From assembly GCF_009792355.1 (NCBI RefSeq), contig NZ_CP047045.1:2010501-2074500 (forward strand): a stretch of 64,000 bases of DNA, read 5' to 3'. A program made the translations under genes and the position numbers. Below the pieces are notes generated by a model. It saw only the letters and a program-made list of their open reading frames with translations, ran no database searches and was not told the DNA's origin. This document shows, piece after piece, positions 10,296 to 18,425 of the stretch (positions within the stretch are counted from its first letter, which is position 1; every line of letters starts with the position of its first letter). This DNA comes from Terricaulis silvestris. Its GTDB lineage: Bacteria; Pseudomonadota; Alphaproteobacteria; Caulobacterales; Aquidulcibacteraceae.

Positions 10296-10595
10296 TCAGA
10301 CTTTGGTCAGAGCGCCCTCACCCACCACCGTGATCCATTCGCGCACGCGCCAAGTGGTGACGACGCCTTCGCTCACATACGGATCGGCGCGCGCGAAATC
10401 CTCGGCGACTTGCGCGGTCTCGGTTTTGAACAACAGCAAGCCAAACGGCGGATCGTCGCTTGGCACGGCACCGCCAAGCTGCAGTTCGTCACGCGCGACG
10501 GAGGCCCGCGCAAGTTCGAGGTGCGCGGGGCGGACGGCGGCGCGCTTTTCGACGTAGTCGGGCGCGTAGGTGTAGAGGAGGAGGAAGTGTTTCAT
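10296..10595 (-). CDS. YciI-like protein within the nuo operon
   Basis: The 99-residue product begins MKHFLLLYTYAPDYVEKRA and continues with PAHLELARA, a GGAVPSDDPPFGLLLFK strand and FARADPYVSEGVV. This is the arrangement of the YciI/YCII-related ferredoxin-like fold: the N-terminal strand with a conserved His/Asp region, then the DPY motif. The function of this fold is poorly known; some relatives are dehalogenase- or hydrolase-like. I choose ATG 10595 because it lies four bases after the nuoF stop and has a purine-rich GGAGGAGG stretch downstream on the opposite strand only; upstream extension overlaps nuoF. Its place between nuoF and nuoG implies co-expression, not necessarily a complex I role. 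Confidence 0.82.
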   Translation of the reverse strand: MKHFLLLYTYAPDYVEKRAAVRPAHLELARASVARDELQLGGAVPSDDPPFGLLLFKTETAQVAEDFARADPYVSEGVVTTWRVREWITVVGEGALTKV

Positions 10596-10599
10596 TGCC

Positions 10600-11913
10600 C
10601 TACTCCGCCGCAACCGGCGTGATGACCTGGTGCACGCCCTTGGCGCTGCGATAGCGATCAATCCGCTGCTCGATCTCGCCGCGGAAGCAGCGGATCAGGC
10701 CTTGGATCGGCCAGGCGGCGGCGTCGCCCAGCGCGCAAATGGTATGGCCTTCAACTTGGCCAGCGACGTCGAGCAGCAGGTCGATCTCGCTGTGATCGGC
10801 TTCGCCTTTCGCCATGCGCTCAAGCACGCGCCACATCCAGCCGGTGCCTTCGCGGCACGGCGTGCACTGGCCGCAACTTTCGTGCTTGTAGAAATACGCG
10901 ATGCGCGCAATGGCGCGGATCATGTCGGTGGACTGATCCATCACGATCACCGCAGCCGTGCCGAGGCCCGAGCGATGTGGCGCGGCCATTAGCGCATCGA
11001 AGTCCATCAGCATCTCTTCGGATTCTTGCGCCGTGATCATGCGCACCGATGAACCACCCGGGATCACTGCTTTGAGATTGCCCCAACCGCCCCGCACGCC
11101 GCCGGCGTGCTCCTCGATCAGCTGCTTTAGCGGAATACTCATCGCTTCTTCGACGTTGCACGGCTTGTTCACGTGGCCGGAGATGCAGAACACCTTGGTG
11201 CCGGTGTTGTTGGCGCGGCCGAAGCCAGCAAACCACTTCGCGCCACGGCGCAGAATGGTCGGCACCACCGCGATCGATTCAACGTTGTTGACCGTCGTCG
11301 GGCAACCATAGAGGCCAACGTTCGCCGGAAACGGCGGCTTCAGGCGCGGCTGGCCCTTCTTGCCTTCAAGGCTTTCAAGTAGCGCGGTTTCTTCGCCGCA
11401 AATGTACGCGCCAGCGCCGTGGTGCATGTAGATGTCGAAATCCCAGCCATGCACGTTGTTCTTGCCGACAAGCTTGGCGTCGTACGCCTCCTTGATCGCG
11501 CGCTCCATCGCCTCGCGCTCATAGACGTACTCGCCGCGGATGTAGATGTAACAAGCGTGCGCCTGCATCGCGAACGACGCGACGAGGCAGCCTTCGATCA
11601 GCAAATGCGGATCGTGACGCATCATGTCGCGGTCTTTACACGTGCCCGGCTCTGACTCGTCCGCATTCACGACGAGATAGTGCGGCCGATCCTTCACCTC
11701 TTTCGGCATGAAGGACCACTTCAGGCCGGTCGGAAAGCCGGCGCCGCCGCGCCCCCGCAAGCCGCTTTCCTTCACCTGGCTGATGATCCAGTCGCGACCA
11801 GCCGCGATCATGTCTGCGGTGCCGTTCCATGCGCCGCGCTTCTTCGCGCTCTCCAAGTCGGGCCCGTGGGCGCCGTAGAGATTGAGGAAGATGCGATCCT
11901 TATCCGCGAGCAT
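10600..11913 (-). CDS. nuoF: NADH-quinone oxidoreductase subunit F
   Basis: NADH- and FMN-binding catalytic subunit of complex I; 437 residues. The glycine-rich NADH site [14 protein letters not shown] appears near residue 55. The FMN region [15 protein letters not shown] is followed by [19 protein letters not shown]. The N3 cluster ligands are in [15 protein letters not shown] with a further cysteine in [13 protein letters not shown]. All hallmark motifs are intact. Its start overlaps the upstream two-span membrane protein gene by 14 bases. Confidence 0.98.
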   Translation of the reverse strand: MLADKDRIFLNLYGAHGPDLESAKKRGAWNGTADMIAAGRDWIISQVKESGLRGRGGAGFPTGLKWSFMPKEVKDRPHYLVVNADESEPGTCKDRDMMRHDPHLLIEGCLVASFAMQAHACYIYIRGEYVYEREAMERAIKEAYDAKLVGKNNVHGWDFDIYMHHGAGAYICGEETALLESLEGKKGQPRLKPPFPANVGLYGCPTTVNNVESIAVVPTILRRGAKWFAGFGRANNTGTKVFCISGHVNKPCNVEEAMSIPLKQLIEEHAGGVRGGWGNLKAVIPGGSSVRMITAQESEEMLMDFDALMAAPHRSGLGTAAVIVMDQSTDMIRAIARIAYFYKHESCGQCTPCREGTGWMWRVLERMAKGEADHSEIDLLLDVAGQVEGHTICALGDAAAWPIQGLIRCFRGEIEQRIDRYRSAKGVHQVITPVAAE

Positions 11914-12157
11914 TGGAACTCCAGATCATAAACAAGCGAAGCGCGAACCAAACCGCGCCAATAGCGGGAGCGATAACGTAGGGGCTGGTGAGATCGAGCC
12001 CCTGCACCATGGCGTTGTAACCAGCCAGGCCGCCAAGAACGGCGACAACGGTGGCATAGATGACAAGCTTGCCGCTCTTCAGCGCGCTGCCTTCGAGCGG
12101 CTGCTCGACTGCGAGCTTCTTGCGCGGCGGCAAATTCGGGGGCGGTGTCTCGCTCAC
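11900..12157 (-). CDS. Small two-span membrane protein between nuoE and nuoF
   Basis: The 85-residue product starts at a GTG that overlaps the nuoE stop (GTGA) and ends 14 bases inside nuoF, so it is almost certainly translated with the operon. It has a proline-rich, basic cytoplasmic-type N-terminus (about 28 residues) and two hydrophobic segments at roughly 31-50 and 57-77. I recognise no family. A small helper or assembly factor for the membrane arm is possible but is only inferred from position. Confidence 0.75.
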   Translation of the reverse strand: MSETPPPNLPPRKKLAVEQPLEGSALKSGKLVIYATVVAVLGGLAGYNAMVQGLDLTSPYVIAPAIGAVWFALRLFMIWSSNARG

Positions 12158-12807
12158 GCCTTCTCCGGCAGAGCAGGCAGAGTGAGCGGCTTGCCGAGCG
12201 AGCCGTCATAGAGCGATGGATCAGTCAGCGTCTTCGCAGCTCCTTCAGGCGCCGAGGTTTGGCGCTCAATGGCGGAGCCCGGCTCAATCTTCTCACCGCG
12301 CGCGAGCTTATCCATGATGGCTTCGAACGCGTCCGGCGAGAGATCTTCGTGGTAGTAATCGTGGATCGCCACGATCGGCGCATTCACGCACGCGCCCATG
12401 CACTCCATCTCTTCCCACGAGAACAGGCCATCCGCCGTCACAGTGTGCGCGGGACCGATGCGGCGTTTGCAGACGGCTTTCAGTTCTTCTGAACCGCGCA
12501 ACATGCACGGCGTCGTGCCGCAGATTTGAAGGTGATGTTTGCCGACCGGGTGCAGCTGAAACATCGTGTAAAACGTCGCGACTTCCAACACGCGGATCGG
12601 CGGCATCTCTAACAGTCTCGCGATCTCCTGGATCGCGGGTTCGCTGACCCCGCCTTCCTGCTTTTGCGCCAACCACATGATCGGGATCACGGCTGACGCC
12701 TTGCGCTCCGGCGGATACTTGGCGATCCACCAGCCCGCTTCGTCCATGGTCTCTTTCGAGAACGCGAAGCTGTCTGGCTGCTCTAGGGCGAGGCGGCGTA
12801 CGCTCAT
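12154..12807 (-). CDS. nuoE: NADH-quinone oxidoreductase subunit E
   Basis: Thioredoxin-fold subunit that binds the [2Fe-2S] cluster N1a and pairs with NuoF; 217 residues. Cluster ligands are visible in CGTTPCMLRGSEE and ECMGACVNAPIV, the CxxxxC and CxxxC pairs. ATFYTMFQLHPVGKHHLQ before them is typical. The C-terminus after about residue 165 is an extension with low similarity to the core, as is common in alphaproteobacteria. The gene starts two bases after the DUF4177-like gene. Confidence 0.97.
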   Translation of the reverse strand: MSVRRLALEQPDSFAFSKETMDEAGWWIAKYPPERKASAVIPIMWLAQKQEGGVSEPAIQEIARLLEMPPIRVLEVATFYTMFQLHPVGKHHLQICGTTPCMLRGSEELKAVCKRRIGPAHTVTADGLFSWEEMECMGACVNAPIVAIHDYYHEDLSPDAFEAIMDKLARGEKIEPGSAIERQTSAPEGAAKTLTDPSLYDGSLGKPLTLPALPEKA

Positions 12808-12809
12808 CG

Positions 12810-13007
12810 TTAGATTTCCAACTCTTCGGTCACTAGGCTCTCGCCCAGCATCTTCTTGCGGATGATCACCAGCTTCGATTTGCCTTGCCGACGCATCAGA
12901 AACGAATGCACCAACGAACCAGTACTGGGGTCAGCAGCGGCGCTGTAGTTCGCGACCTCCCATCCTTGGGAGGTGAAAGCGGTCAGCGGCTTATCCATGT
13001 CGCTCAT
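12810..13007 (-). CDS. DUF4177-like small protein in the nuo operon
   Basis: The 65-residue soluble protein contains the pattern LTAFTSQGWEVANYSAA, followed by a strand-rich region LVHSFLMRRQGKSKLVIIRKK. The GWEV-xx-Y motif followed by alternating strands is what I associate with DUF4177-type proteins, a match made by eye only. Its ATG overlaps the stop of the preceding membrane protein gene (ATGA). The function is unknown. Confidence 0.7.
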   Translation of the reverse strand: MSDMDKPLTAFTSQGWEVANYSAAADPSTGSLVHSFLMRRQGKSKLVIIRKKMLGESLVTEELEI

Positions 13008-13384
13008 GGTTTAGACTCCGGCGGACGAGGGCCGAGCCGCTCCATCACGGCTTCGACACGAGCGCGGTGCAGGTCCTTCAGCAGCGGCCCCGTCGCGGGC
13101 AACGCGCGCAGAAGAAAAATTACGCCGATGCCAACGGCTACGGCGATCATCACGTCAATCCCGGCCGGCAGCCGACCGATCAGCAGGATGATCACAACCG
13201 GAATTGGGATCATGAAACCAGCCGCTTGAACGGTAAGCGCCGCCAGATAACGCCGATTGCCGCCCGGATAAAGCGCGCGCGTGCGCGGTCGGCTGAAATA
13301 GGTGAACGCCACCGCCAACGCGATAGCGATCACAACCCAAAGCGCGATCTGCGCTAGCAGCGACCAGCCATCGATCACGTTCAT
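13004..13384 (-). CDS. Predicted three-span membrane protein in the nuo operon
   Basis: The 126-residue product has hydrophobic segments at about 10-30, 47-70 and 72-93, and a basic, polar C-terminal tail (HRARVEAVMERLGPRPP). It begins at an ATG overlapping the previous stop by four bases and ends overlapping the DUF4177-like gene. No family is recognised. It sits beside another multi-span protein of similar size; the two have similar layouts but no obvious sequence identity. Translational coupling on both sides makes it a real gene. Confidence 0.75.
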   Translation of the reverse strand: MNVIDGWSLLAQIALWVVIAIALAVAFTYFSRPRTRALYPGGNRRYLAALTVQAAGFMIPIPVVIILLIGRLPAGIDVMIAVAVGIGVIFLLRALPATGPLLKDLHRARVEAVMERLGPRPPESKP

Positions 13385-13821
13385 GCTGAGGCCCTCCGGC
13401 CTTCGATGACGTCGAGCTTGGCCAGCGCCTTGTTGGCGTCATCACGCGCTTTCAGCAGCGTCGCGCGGCGGTAGGCACGGAGATAAGTCGAAAGCACCGG
13501 CGCCTTCAGCAACGCGCCGCGGCGGATGACGATCAGCATCAACAGCGCCGGCAGAAACGAAAGCGACGACATGCCGGGCGACAAGCCCGGATCAAACCCT
13601 CGCACATCCATCACCTGCATCCGCAGCGGCACGATAACGAAACCGATCAACAGCCCGATCGTGAGCCCTTGGATGGCCGCGCCGATGCGCACGCGCGCCG
13701 GATGATGCTCAACGTGCTCCGGTCTGAAGGCAAAAAACGAATGGATCACGAACGCAAGCATGATCACGAGAGCAACAATGCCCTCGATCCAAAGCATGAG
13801 CGGTGCGTCTTCCGCGCTCAC
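13381..13821 (-). CDS. Predicted three-span membrane protein downstream of nuoD
   Basis: The 146-residue product starts at GTG 13821, which overlaps the nuoD stop (GTGA). Hydrophobic segments lie at about 8-30, 47-67 and 84-99. A basic C-terminal region follows, with [19 protein letters not shown] looking helical and amphipathic. No family is recognised. The coupling to nuoD and the next gene supports expression as part of the complex I operon. An assembly or lipid-facing accessory role would be pure inference. Confidence 0.75.
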   Translation of the reverse strand: MSAEDAPLMLWIEGIVALVIMLAFVIHSFFAFRPEHVEHHPARVRIGAAIQGLTIGLLIGFVIVPLRMQVMDVRGFDPGLSPGMSSLSFLPALLMLIVIRRGALLKAPVLSTYLRAYRRATLLKARDDANKALAKLDVIEGRRASA

Positions 13822-15032
13822 CGATCGATCTCACCGAACACGATGTCGAGCGAACCGAGCACGGCGGAAACGTCGGCCAGCATATGGCCCTTGCAGAGAT
13901 AATCCATGGCCGCGAGGTGTGGGAAACCGGGGGCGCGGATCTTGAGGCGGTACGGTTTGTTTGTGCCGTCACTAACGAGATAAACGCCGAACTCGCCCTT
14001 GGGCGCCTCGACAGCGGCGTAAGCTTCGCCGGCGGGCACGTGGAAGCCTTCCGTATAGAGCTTGAAGTGATGGATCAAAGCTTCCATCGAGTTCTTCATC
14101 TCGGCGCGGCGCGGCGGCGCGTACTTGGAGTTCTCCGTCATCACCGGACCGGGCGTCTGCCGCAGCAGCTTAATGCATTGCTGCATGATCTTGGTGGACT
14201 CGTACATCTCCTCCGTGCGGCAGAGATAGCGATCGTAGCAATCGCCGTTCTTGCCGAGTGGAATTTTGAAATCGAGTTCGCTGTAAATCTCGTACGGCTG
14301 CGAGCGGCGCAGGTCCCAGGCCATGCCGGAGCCGCGCACCATCACGCCGGAGAAGCCCCAGTTCAGCGCGTCCTCTTGGCTGACGACGCCGATATTGACG
14401 TTGCGCTGTTTGAAGATGCGGTTGTCAGTGAGCAGGCCTTCGATGTCGTGAACCTTGGGCGGAAATTGCTCGCACCACGCTTCGATGTCGTCGATCAGTT
14501 GCGGCGGCAGGTCTTGATGCACGCCGCCTGGGCGCACGTAATTGGCGTGCATGCGCGACCCCGAAGCGCGCTCATAGAACACCATCAGCTTTTCGCGTTC
14601 TTCGAAACCCCACAGCGGCGGCGTCAGCGCGCCAACGTCCATCGCCTGCGTGGTGACGTTCAGCAGATGGTTTAAAATGCGGCCGATTTCGGAATAGAGC
14701 ACGCGGATGATCGAAGCGCGGCGCGGCACGTCGATGCCAGCGAGCTTTTCGATCGCCAGGCAGAACGCGTGCTCCTGGTTCATCGGCGCGACGTAGTCGA
14801 GCCGATCGAAGTACGGGATCGCCTGTAAGTACGTCTTGTACTCGATCAGCTTCTCGGTGCCGCGATGAAGCAGTCCGATATGCGGATCGACACGCTCAAC
14901 AACTTCGCCATCGAGTTCGAGCACCAAGCGCAGCACCCCGTGCGCGGCCGGGTGTTGCGGACCGAAATTGATCGTGAAGGTGCGCCGGTCTTCTGAGACG
15001 CCTTGCGAATGGGAGGCGATGTGGTCAGCCAT
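13818..15032 (-). CDS. nuoD: NADH-quinone oxidoreductase subunit D
   Basis: 49-kDa type subunit that forms the quinone site with NuoB. From ATG 15032 (MADHIASHS) there are 404 residues; a GTG one codon earlier is the alternative. Motifs include [15 protein letters not shown], containing the quinone-site histidine in [25 protein letters not shown] and [17 protein letters not shown] follow, with [17 protein letters not shown] and a C-terminal [10 protein letters not shown]. All are standard. The start shares bases with the stop of the VOC-fold gene. Confidence 0.98.
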   Translation of the reverse strand: MADHIASHSQGVSEDRRTFTINFGPQHPAAHGVLRLVLELDGEVVERVDPHIGLLHRGTEKLIEYKTYLQAIPYFDRLDYVAPMNQEHAFCLAIEKLAGIDVPRRASIIRVLYSEIGRILNHLLNVTTQAMDVGALTPPLWGFEEREKLMVFYERASGSRMHANYVRPGGVHQDLPPQLIDDIEAWCEQFPPKVHDIEGLLTDNRIFKQRNVNIGVVSQEDALNWGFSGVMVRGSGMAWDLRRSQPYEIYSELDFKIPLGKNGDCYDRYLCRTEEMYESTKIMQQCIKLLRQTPGPVMTENSKYAPPRRAEMKNSMEALIHHFKLYTEGFHVPAGEAYAAVEAPKGEFGVYLVSDGTNKPYRLKIRAPGFPHLAAMDYLCKGHMLADVSAVLGSLDIVFGEIDR

Positions 15033-15430
15033 CACGCCGCCCCCGAGATGTCGTGACCGAAAATTAGAAGATGGCCGTCGAAGTCGCGAATTGAGAACTC
15101 GCGCATCATGTAGACCTCATCCTGGGGTTCGCAGACGATGTCAGCGCCCGCGGCCTTGAATTCGGCGTGCAGCGCGTCGGCGTCTCGCACCCAAAAATAA
15201 GCATCGGCGCGCCCGTCATAGTTGGCGTTGGGATGAATCGGCGCGCCCTGGTCGACCTGATTCAGCATCAGCGAAACCTCGTCGCGTTGCGGGATGGCGA
15301 AGCGCGGCGGATCGCCCCACAATTTCGGCGAACGCATGCCGAGCTTGGTGGCGTAATAGTCGTGCGCCTTCACCACGTCAGCGACCAGCAGCACCGGCGA
15401 CGCGGCGAAGATTTGCTTGCCGCCGCTCAT
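15032..15430 (-). CDS. VOC superfamily (glyoxalase/dioxygenase-fold) protein
   Basis: The 132-residue product has the VOC pattern: a first beta-alpha unit with [21 protein letters not shown], a middle [11 protein letters not shown] strand, and a second unit with [24 protein letters not shown] ending in [15 protein letters not shown]. Metal-ligand-like His and Glu residues occur at the usual strand ends, but the substrate cannot be told. Relatives include bleomycin-binding proteins and lyases. It is translationally coupled to the genes on both sides, so it is expressed with nuoC and nuoD. Confidence 0.85.
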   Translation of the reverse strand: MSGGKQIFAASPVLLVADVVKAHDYYATKLGMRSPKLWGDPPRFAIPQRDEVSLMLNQVDQGAPIHPNANYDGRADAYFWVRDADALHAEFKAAGADIVCEPQDEVYMMREFSIRDFDGHLLIFGHDISGAA

Positions 15431-15726
15431 TCGCTTCGCTCCGCCGCCGCCTTCGCCTCGGCCATACGTGAATTGAATTTGCTGCTGATCGCGTCGTCCT
15501 CGGCAATCGATGCATCCATTCCCTTCAGCATGACTTCGGTGACGAACAATCCGCCAAGAAGCACGGCGGCGATGAGCAGAAACACGGCACTAGTTAAGAA
15601 GCCCGAGAACTCGTTGCCGTGGACAATGCCGCTATAAGGAGCAACCGCCATGCATCCCAAGCCGACTGCTAGCAAAACCAGCGTCGCCATCGAAGGCGCG
15701 CGCGCGGGGGCGGATACGTCCGCCAC
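15427..15726 (-). CDS. Small two-span membrane protein between nuoC and nuoD
   Basis: The 99-residue product starts at GTG 15726, sharing one base with the nuoC stop. Two hydrophobic segments lie at about 13-32 and 42-66, followed by a charged helical tail (DASIAEDDAISSKFNSRMAE). No family is recognised. It ends overlapping the VOC-fold gene by four bases. The operon position and coupling make it a credible gene of unknown role. Confidence 0.72.
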   Translation of the reverse strand: MADVSAPARAPSMATLVLLAVGLGCMAVAPYSGIVHGNEFSGFLTSAVFLLIAAVLLGGLFVTEVMLKGMDASIAEDDAISSKFNSRMAEAKAAAERSE

Positions 15727-16340
15727 TATTTCTTCTCTTCCGGCGGAGCGCCCGCTTTTTCATCGCCGGGCAGCGTCATGCCTTCCCACGGCGAGAGGAA
15801 GTCGAAGTTGCGGAACGCTTGGGTGAGTTTCACCGGCTCATAAACAACACGTTGCTGCTCGCTGTCGTAGCGGACCTCGACGTGGCCGGTCAGTGGGAAG
15901 TCTTTGCGCAGGGGATAGCCTTGGAAGCCGTAGTCCGTCAGCAACCGGCGCAGGTCGGGGTGGTTGGCAAACAGGATGCCGTACATGTCGAACGCCTCGC
16001 GTTCAAACCAGTCGGCGCAGGGATAGATGTCGGCGATGCTGGCGACCGCGGTCTCTTCGTCGGTCTCAATCTTGATGCGGATGCGGTGGTTTAGCTGCAT
16101 CGAGAGCAGGTGATAGACGACATCGAAACGCTTGCCGCGCTCCGGATAATCCGCGCCACAAATATCGATCATGGTGGTGAACTTGCACCGCGGATCGTCG
16201 CGCAAGAATTTGATGACGGGATAGATCTGATCGGCGCGCGCGGTGAGGGTCAGTTCGCCGAACGCCACCGAAGCGCCCTCGATGGCGCTGGTCATCGACG
16301 CCTTGATGTGAGCGCCAAGGTCTTCAAGCGCTTGGCTCAT
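15726..16340 (-). CDS. nuoC: NADH-quinone oxidoreductase subunit C
   Basis: 30-kDa type peripheral subunit without cofactors that helps join the arms of complex I. ATG 16340 ([13 protein letters not shown]) gives 204 residues and overlaps the nuoB stop by four bases; the longer upstream frame lies within nuoB and is rejected. The family signature is [42 protein letters not shown], spanning about residues 118-160, with ERE-x-FDM-x-G and HPDLRR-x-LTD-x-GF elements. Confidence 0.97.
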   Translation of the reverse strand: MSQALEDLGAHIKASMTSAIEGASVAFGELTLTARADQIYPVIKFLRDDPRCKFTTMIDICGADYPERGKRFDVVYHLLSMQLNHRIRIKIETDEETAVASIADIYPCADWFEREAFDMYGILFANHPDLRRLLTDYGFQGYPLRKDFPLTGHVEVRYDSEQQRVVYEPVKLTQAFRNFDFLSPWEGMTLPGDEKAGAPPEEKK

Positions 16341-16900
16341 CGCACGATATTCCCTGAGCGGCGGATTTTGCGCTGTAGCTGCAGCACGCCATACACCAGC
16401 GCTTCCGCCGTCGGCGGGCAGCCCGGCACATAAATATCGACGGGCACGATACGGTCGCAGCCACGCACGACGGCGTAGCTGTAGTGGTAATAACCGCCGC
16501 CGTTGGCGCATGAGCCCATTGAGATAACGTAGCGCGGCTCCGGCATCTGGTCGTAAACCTTGCGGAGCGCCGGCGCCATTTTGTTGGTCAGCGTCCCGGC
16601 AACGATCATCACGTCGCTCTGACGCGGCGAAGCCCGCGGCGCAAACCCGAAGCGCTCCAGATCGTAACGCGGCATCGAAGCCTGCATCATCTCGACCGCG
16701 CAGCACGCAAGCCCGAACGTCATCCACATCAGCGAGCCGGTGCGCGCCCAAGTGATGAGATCATCAGCAGCGGCAACGAGAAAGCCCTTGTCGGCAAGCT
16801 GGTTCGACAGACCCGTGTAGAACGGATCGTCCTCTTTCACCGGATAGCCGCCCTCAACGCCGCTACGCGCGGCGCCGCCGGCTGGAGTGACAATGGTCAT
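16337..16900 (-). CDS. nuoB: NADH-quinone oxidoreductase subunit B
   Basis: Subunit that holds the terminal [4Fe-4S] cluster N2 next to quinone; 187 residues. Ligands are visible as the tandem cysteines in [12 protein letters not shown], the cysteine in [12 protein letters not shown], and the cysteine in [14 protein letters not shown]. The spacing matches the family. It starts four bases after the nuoA stop and overlaps nuoC by four bases. Confidence 0.98.
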   Translation of the reverse strand: MTIVTPAGGAARSGVEGGYPVKEDDPFYTGLSNQLADKGFLVAAADDLITWARTGSLMWMTFGLACCAVEMMQASMPRYDLERFGFAPRASPRQSDVMIVAGTLTNKMAPALRKVYDQMPEPRYVISMGSCANGGGYYHYSYAVVRGCDRIVPVDIYVPGCPPTAEALVYGVLQLQRKIRRSGNIVR

Positions 16901-16904
16901 GCGC

Positions 16905-17291
16905 TCACTCCCATTCCAGCGCGCCTTTTTTCCATTCGTAGATGAAACCCACCGTCAGCACACCGAGGAACGTCATCATAGACCAGAACGCGAACTGGCC
17001 GATCTCGGGCGGCATGTCGCCCAACGTGATCGCCCACGGAAACAGGAACGCGACTTCGAGGTCGAAGATGATGAAAAGGATCGAGACGAGATAAAAGCGC
17101 ACGTCGAACTTCATGCGCGCATCGTCAAACGCGTTGAATCCACACTCGTAAGCCGAGACTTTTTCCTTGTCGGCGTTCTTCGGCGCGATCACCCAGGCGG
17201 CGATCAGAAAGCCCGCGCCCATGACGAGCGCGATCGCGAAAAAGATCAGGATCGGCGCGTATTCGAGGAGGTCCAAACCCATGCGTTTCAC
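16905..17291 (-). CDS. nuoA: NADH-quinone oxidoreductase subunit A
   Basis: First gene of the operon: a three-span membrane subunit near the quinone chamber; 128 residues. Hydrophobic segments lie at about 11-31, 66-86 and 96-116. The conserved loop [41 protein letters not shown], around residues 45-85, includes YECG and the FDLE motif. A sigma70-like promoter and an inverted repeat lie upstream (see 17353-17409). Confidence 0.98.
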   Translation of the reverse strand: MKRMGLDLLEYAPILIFFAIALVMGAGFLIAAWVIAPKNADKEKVSAYECGFNAFDDARMKFDVRFYLVSILFIIFDLEVAFLFPWAITLGDMPPEIGQFAFWSMMTFLGVLTVGFIYEWKKGALEWE

Positions 17292-17352
17292 CTAGGCGCG
17301 TCGGCGTCTCGACGCCAGGGATCCAGGCGCCGCAGCCGCGAAATCGGCGCGG

Positions 17353-17381
17353 ACGCTAGTGGCGCCCGCCTCGGGACGCAA
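17353..17381 (-). promoter_or_regulatory. Putative sigma70-type promoter of the nuo operon
   Basis: On the minus strand a TTGCGT element (17376-17381) is followed by 17 bases and TAGCGT (17353-17358). This resembles the loose housekeeping promoters of alphaproteobacteria. Transcription would begin near 17346, about 55 bases before the nuoA ATG. The call is by eye. Confidence 0.4.
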
Positions 17382-17394
17382 CCAGCGGAATAGC

Positions 17395-17409
17395 TGCGAA
17401 CTACTCGCA
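17395..17409. promoter_or_regulatory. Inverted repeat TGCGAA-CTA-CTCGCA upstream of the nuoA promoter
   Basis: The arms TGCGAA and CTCGCA match at five of six paired positions around a three-base centre. The centre is about 56 bases upstream of the predicted transcription start and 13 bases beyond the -35 element, a position that suits an activator. The same layout occurs upstream of nuoG and hemA. The 15-base size and AT-centred symmetry resemble Fur-family operators, but the regulator is not known. Confidence 0.55.
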
Positions 17410-17625
17410 ATAAACGCTCAGCGGAACGGATTCGGACGGTCGCGGATCCACTGCGGGAAGATCCACTTTCTGCCCGCGGTTGATCGAGCGCGCGGCACAT
17501 GTCGCCCGGTGACGAATGCGTGAGGCAAGCTTGCGCGCCGTACGCGGCGCTGACGTTATGCCTGTGGCACGGCACTAAGTGATTTGGCGGCTGGCGGAAG
17601 TCGCTGAAGCGAACGCTGACAAGAA

Positions 17626-17702
<77 letters not shown>

Positions 17703-17785
17703 GCATCTTTCGCGAGAGGCAGGGGGTTAGGACAAGCCGCTCCACCGGTCAAGCGCGGCAGAAAGGCCCTTCTGACAGACAAAGC

Positions 17786-18280
17786 TTAAGGCTGCGCTGC
17801 CTCGGGATTGTCCCACGCGCGCGTGGGCGAGTTGAGGCGGAGCAGCGCTTCCACGCGCTCGTTGGGCGCCAGCACGTCGGCGCCGCCGACATCGCGGACG
17901 CCGGCAAAAGCCACCCCGGTGGCGACGTCGATCGCCACGATGGAGACCCCTTCTTCGCAGCCCTGCTCCGAGCAACCCCGGAACACCAGAGCCTCGGCCC
18001 CGCCGCCGGTCAGCAACGCACTTGGCGTCGCCTCCGCCATGCCTCGCCACAGGCGAACCCTGTCCGCCGCCGGAATACCCAGGGCGTCCGGGCTATAGCT
18101 AGCGCCGGCAGCCGCCACGAACTCTGAATAGGTCTGACCCGCGTGCGGGCTAACGTCCGGCGCCACCGCGGCCAACGCGGGGGCCGGGCCAGGCGCAGTC
18201 CGTTCGGGCGCGAGCTGTCCGCACCCACCGGCTGCCGTGAGCGCGGCGACCACCAGCATGCGCGAGAGATTGCACGTCAT
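17786..18280 (-). CDS. Predicted lipoprotein of unknown function
   Basis: The 164-residue product has an N-terminal signal with lipobox AAGGC (Cys20 from ATG 18280), followed by a proline/alanine-rich linker to about residue 50. The rest is a globular part with a cysteine pair in FRGCSEQGCEEG. That part continues SIVAIDVATGVAFAGVRDVGG, which looks like beta strands. An internal ATG at 18259 would also give a workable signal peptide. No family is recognised. It is monocistronic, with about 145 bases between it and the protease stop. Confidence 0.75.
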   Translation of the reverse strand: MTCNLSRMLVVAALTAAGGCGQLAPERTAPGPAPALAAVAPDVSPHAGQTYSEFVAAAGASYSPDALGIPAADRVRLWRGMAEATPSALLTGGGAEALVFRGCSEQGCEEGVSIVAIDVATGVAFAGVRDVGGADVLAPNERVEALLRLNSPTRAWDNPEAAQP

Positions 18281-18367
18281 TCCCGGACCTTAGCCCCGAT
18301 CGCGGCATGGGGGGAAGCGCCCTCCCCATCCATCGACGATGCGGGCCAGCGGGCGAGCGCAACCGAC

Positions 18368-18405
18368 AAAAAAATGGCGCGGAAGCCAGGAGGCCTCCGC
18401 GCCAT
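18368..18405 (-). terminator. Rho-independent terminator after the serralysin gene
   Basis: A perfect 10-base-pair stem (18374-18383 with 18396-18405) with a 12-base loop is followed on the minus strand by a run of seven T residues. It lies 21 bases past the protease stop codon. Confidence 0.9.
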
Positions 18406-18425
18406 CGAAAGCAAAACTGTTCAGC

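Larger units (their letters stand above)
17292..17625. other. Leader and promoter region of the nuo operon
   Basis: This 334-base gap lies between nuoA and tRNA-Asp. It holds the putative nuoA promoter (17353-17381) and the inverted repeat at 17395-17409. An open frame spans much of it on the minus strand, but its product is low-complexity Arg/Ser-rich and lacks any recognisable domain, so I do not call a gene. Nothing else is seen. Confidence 0.6.
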
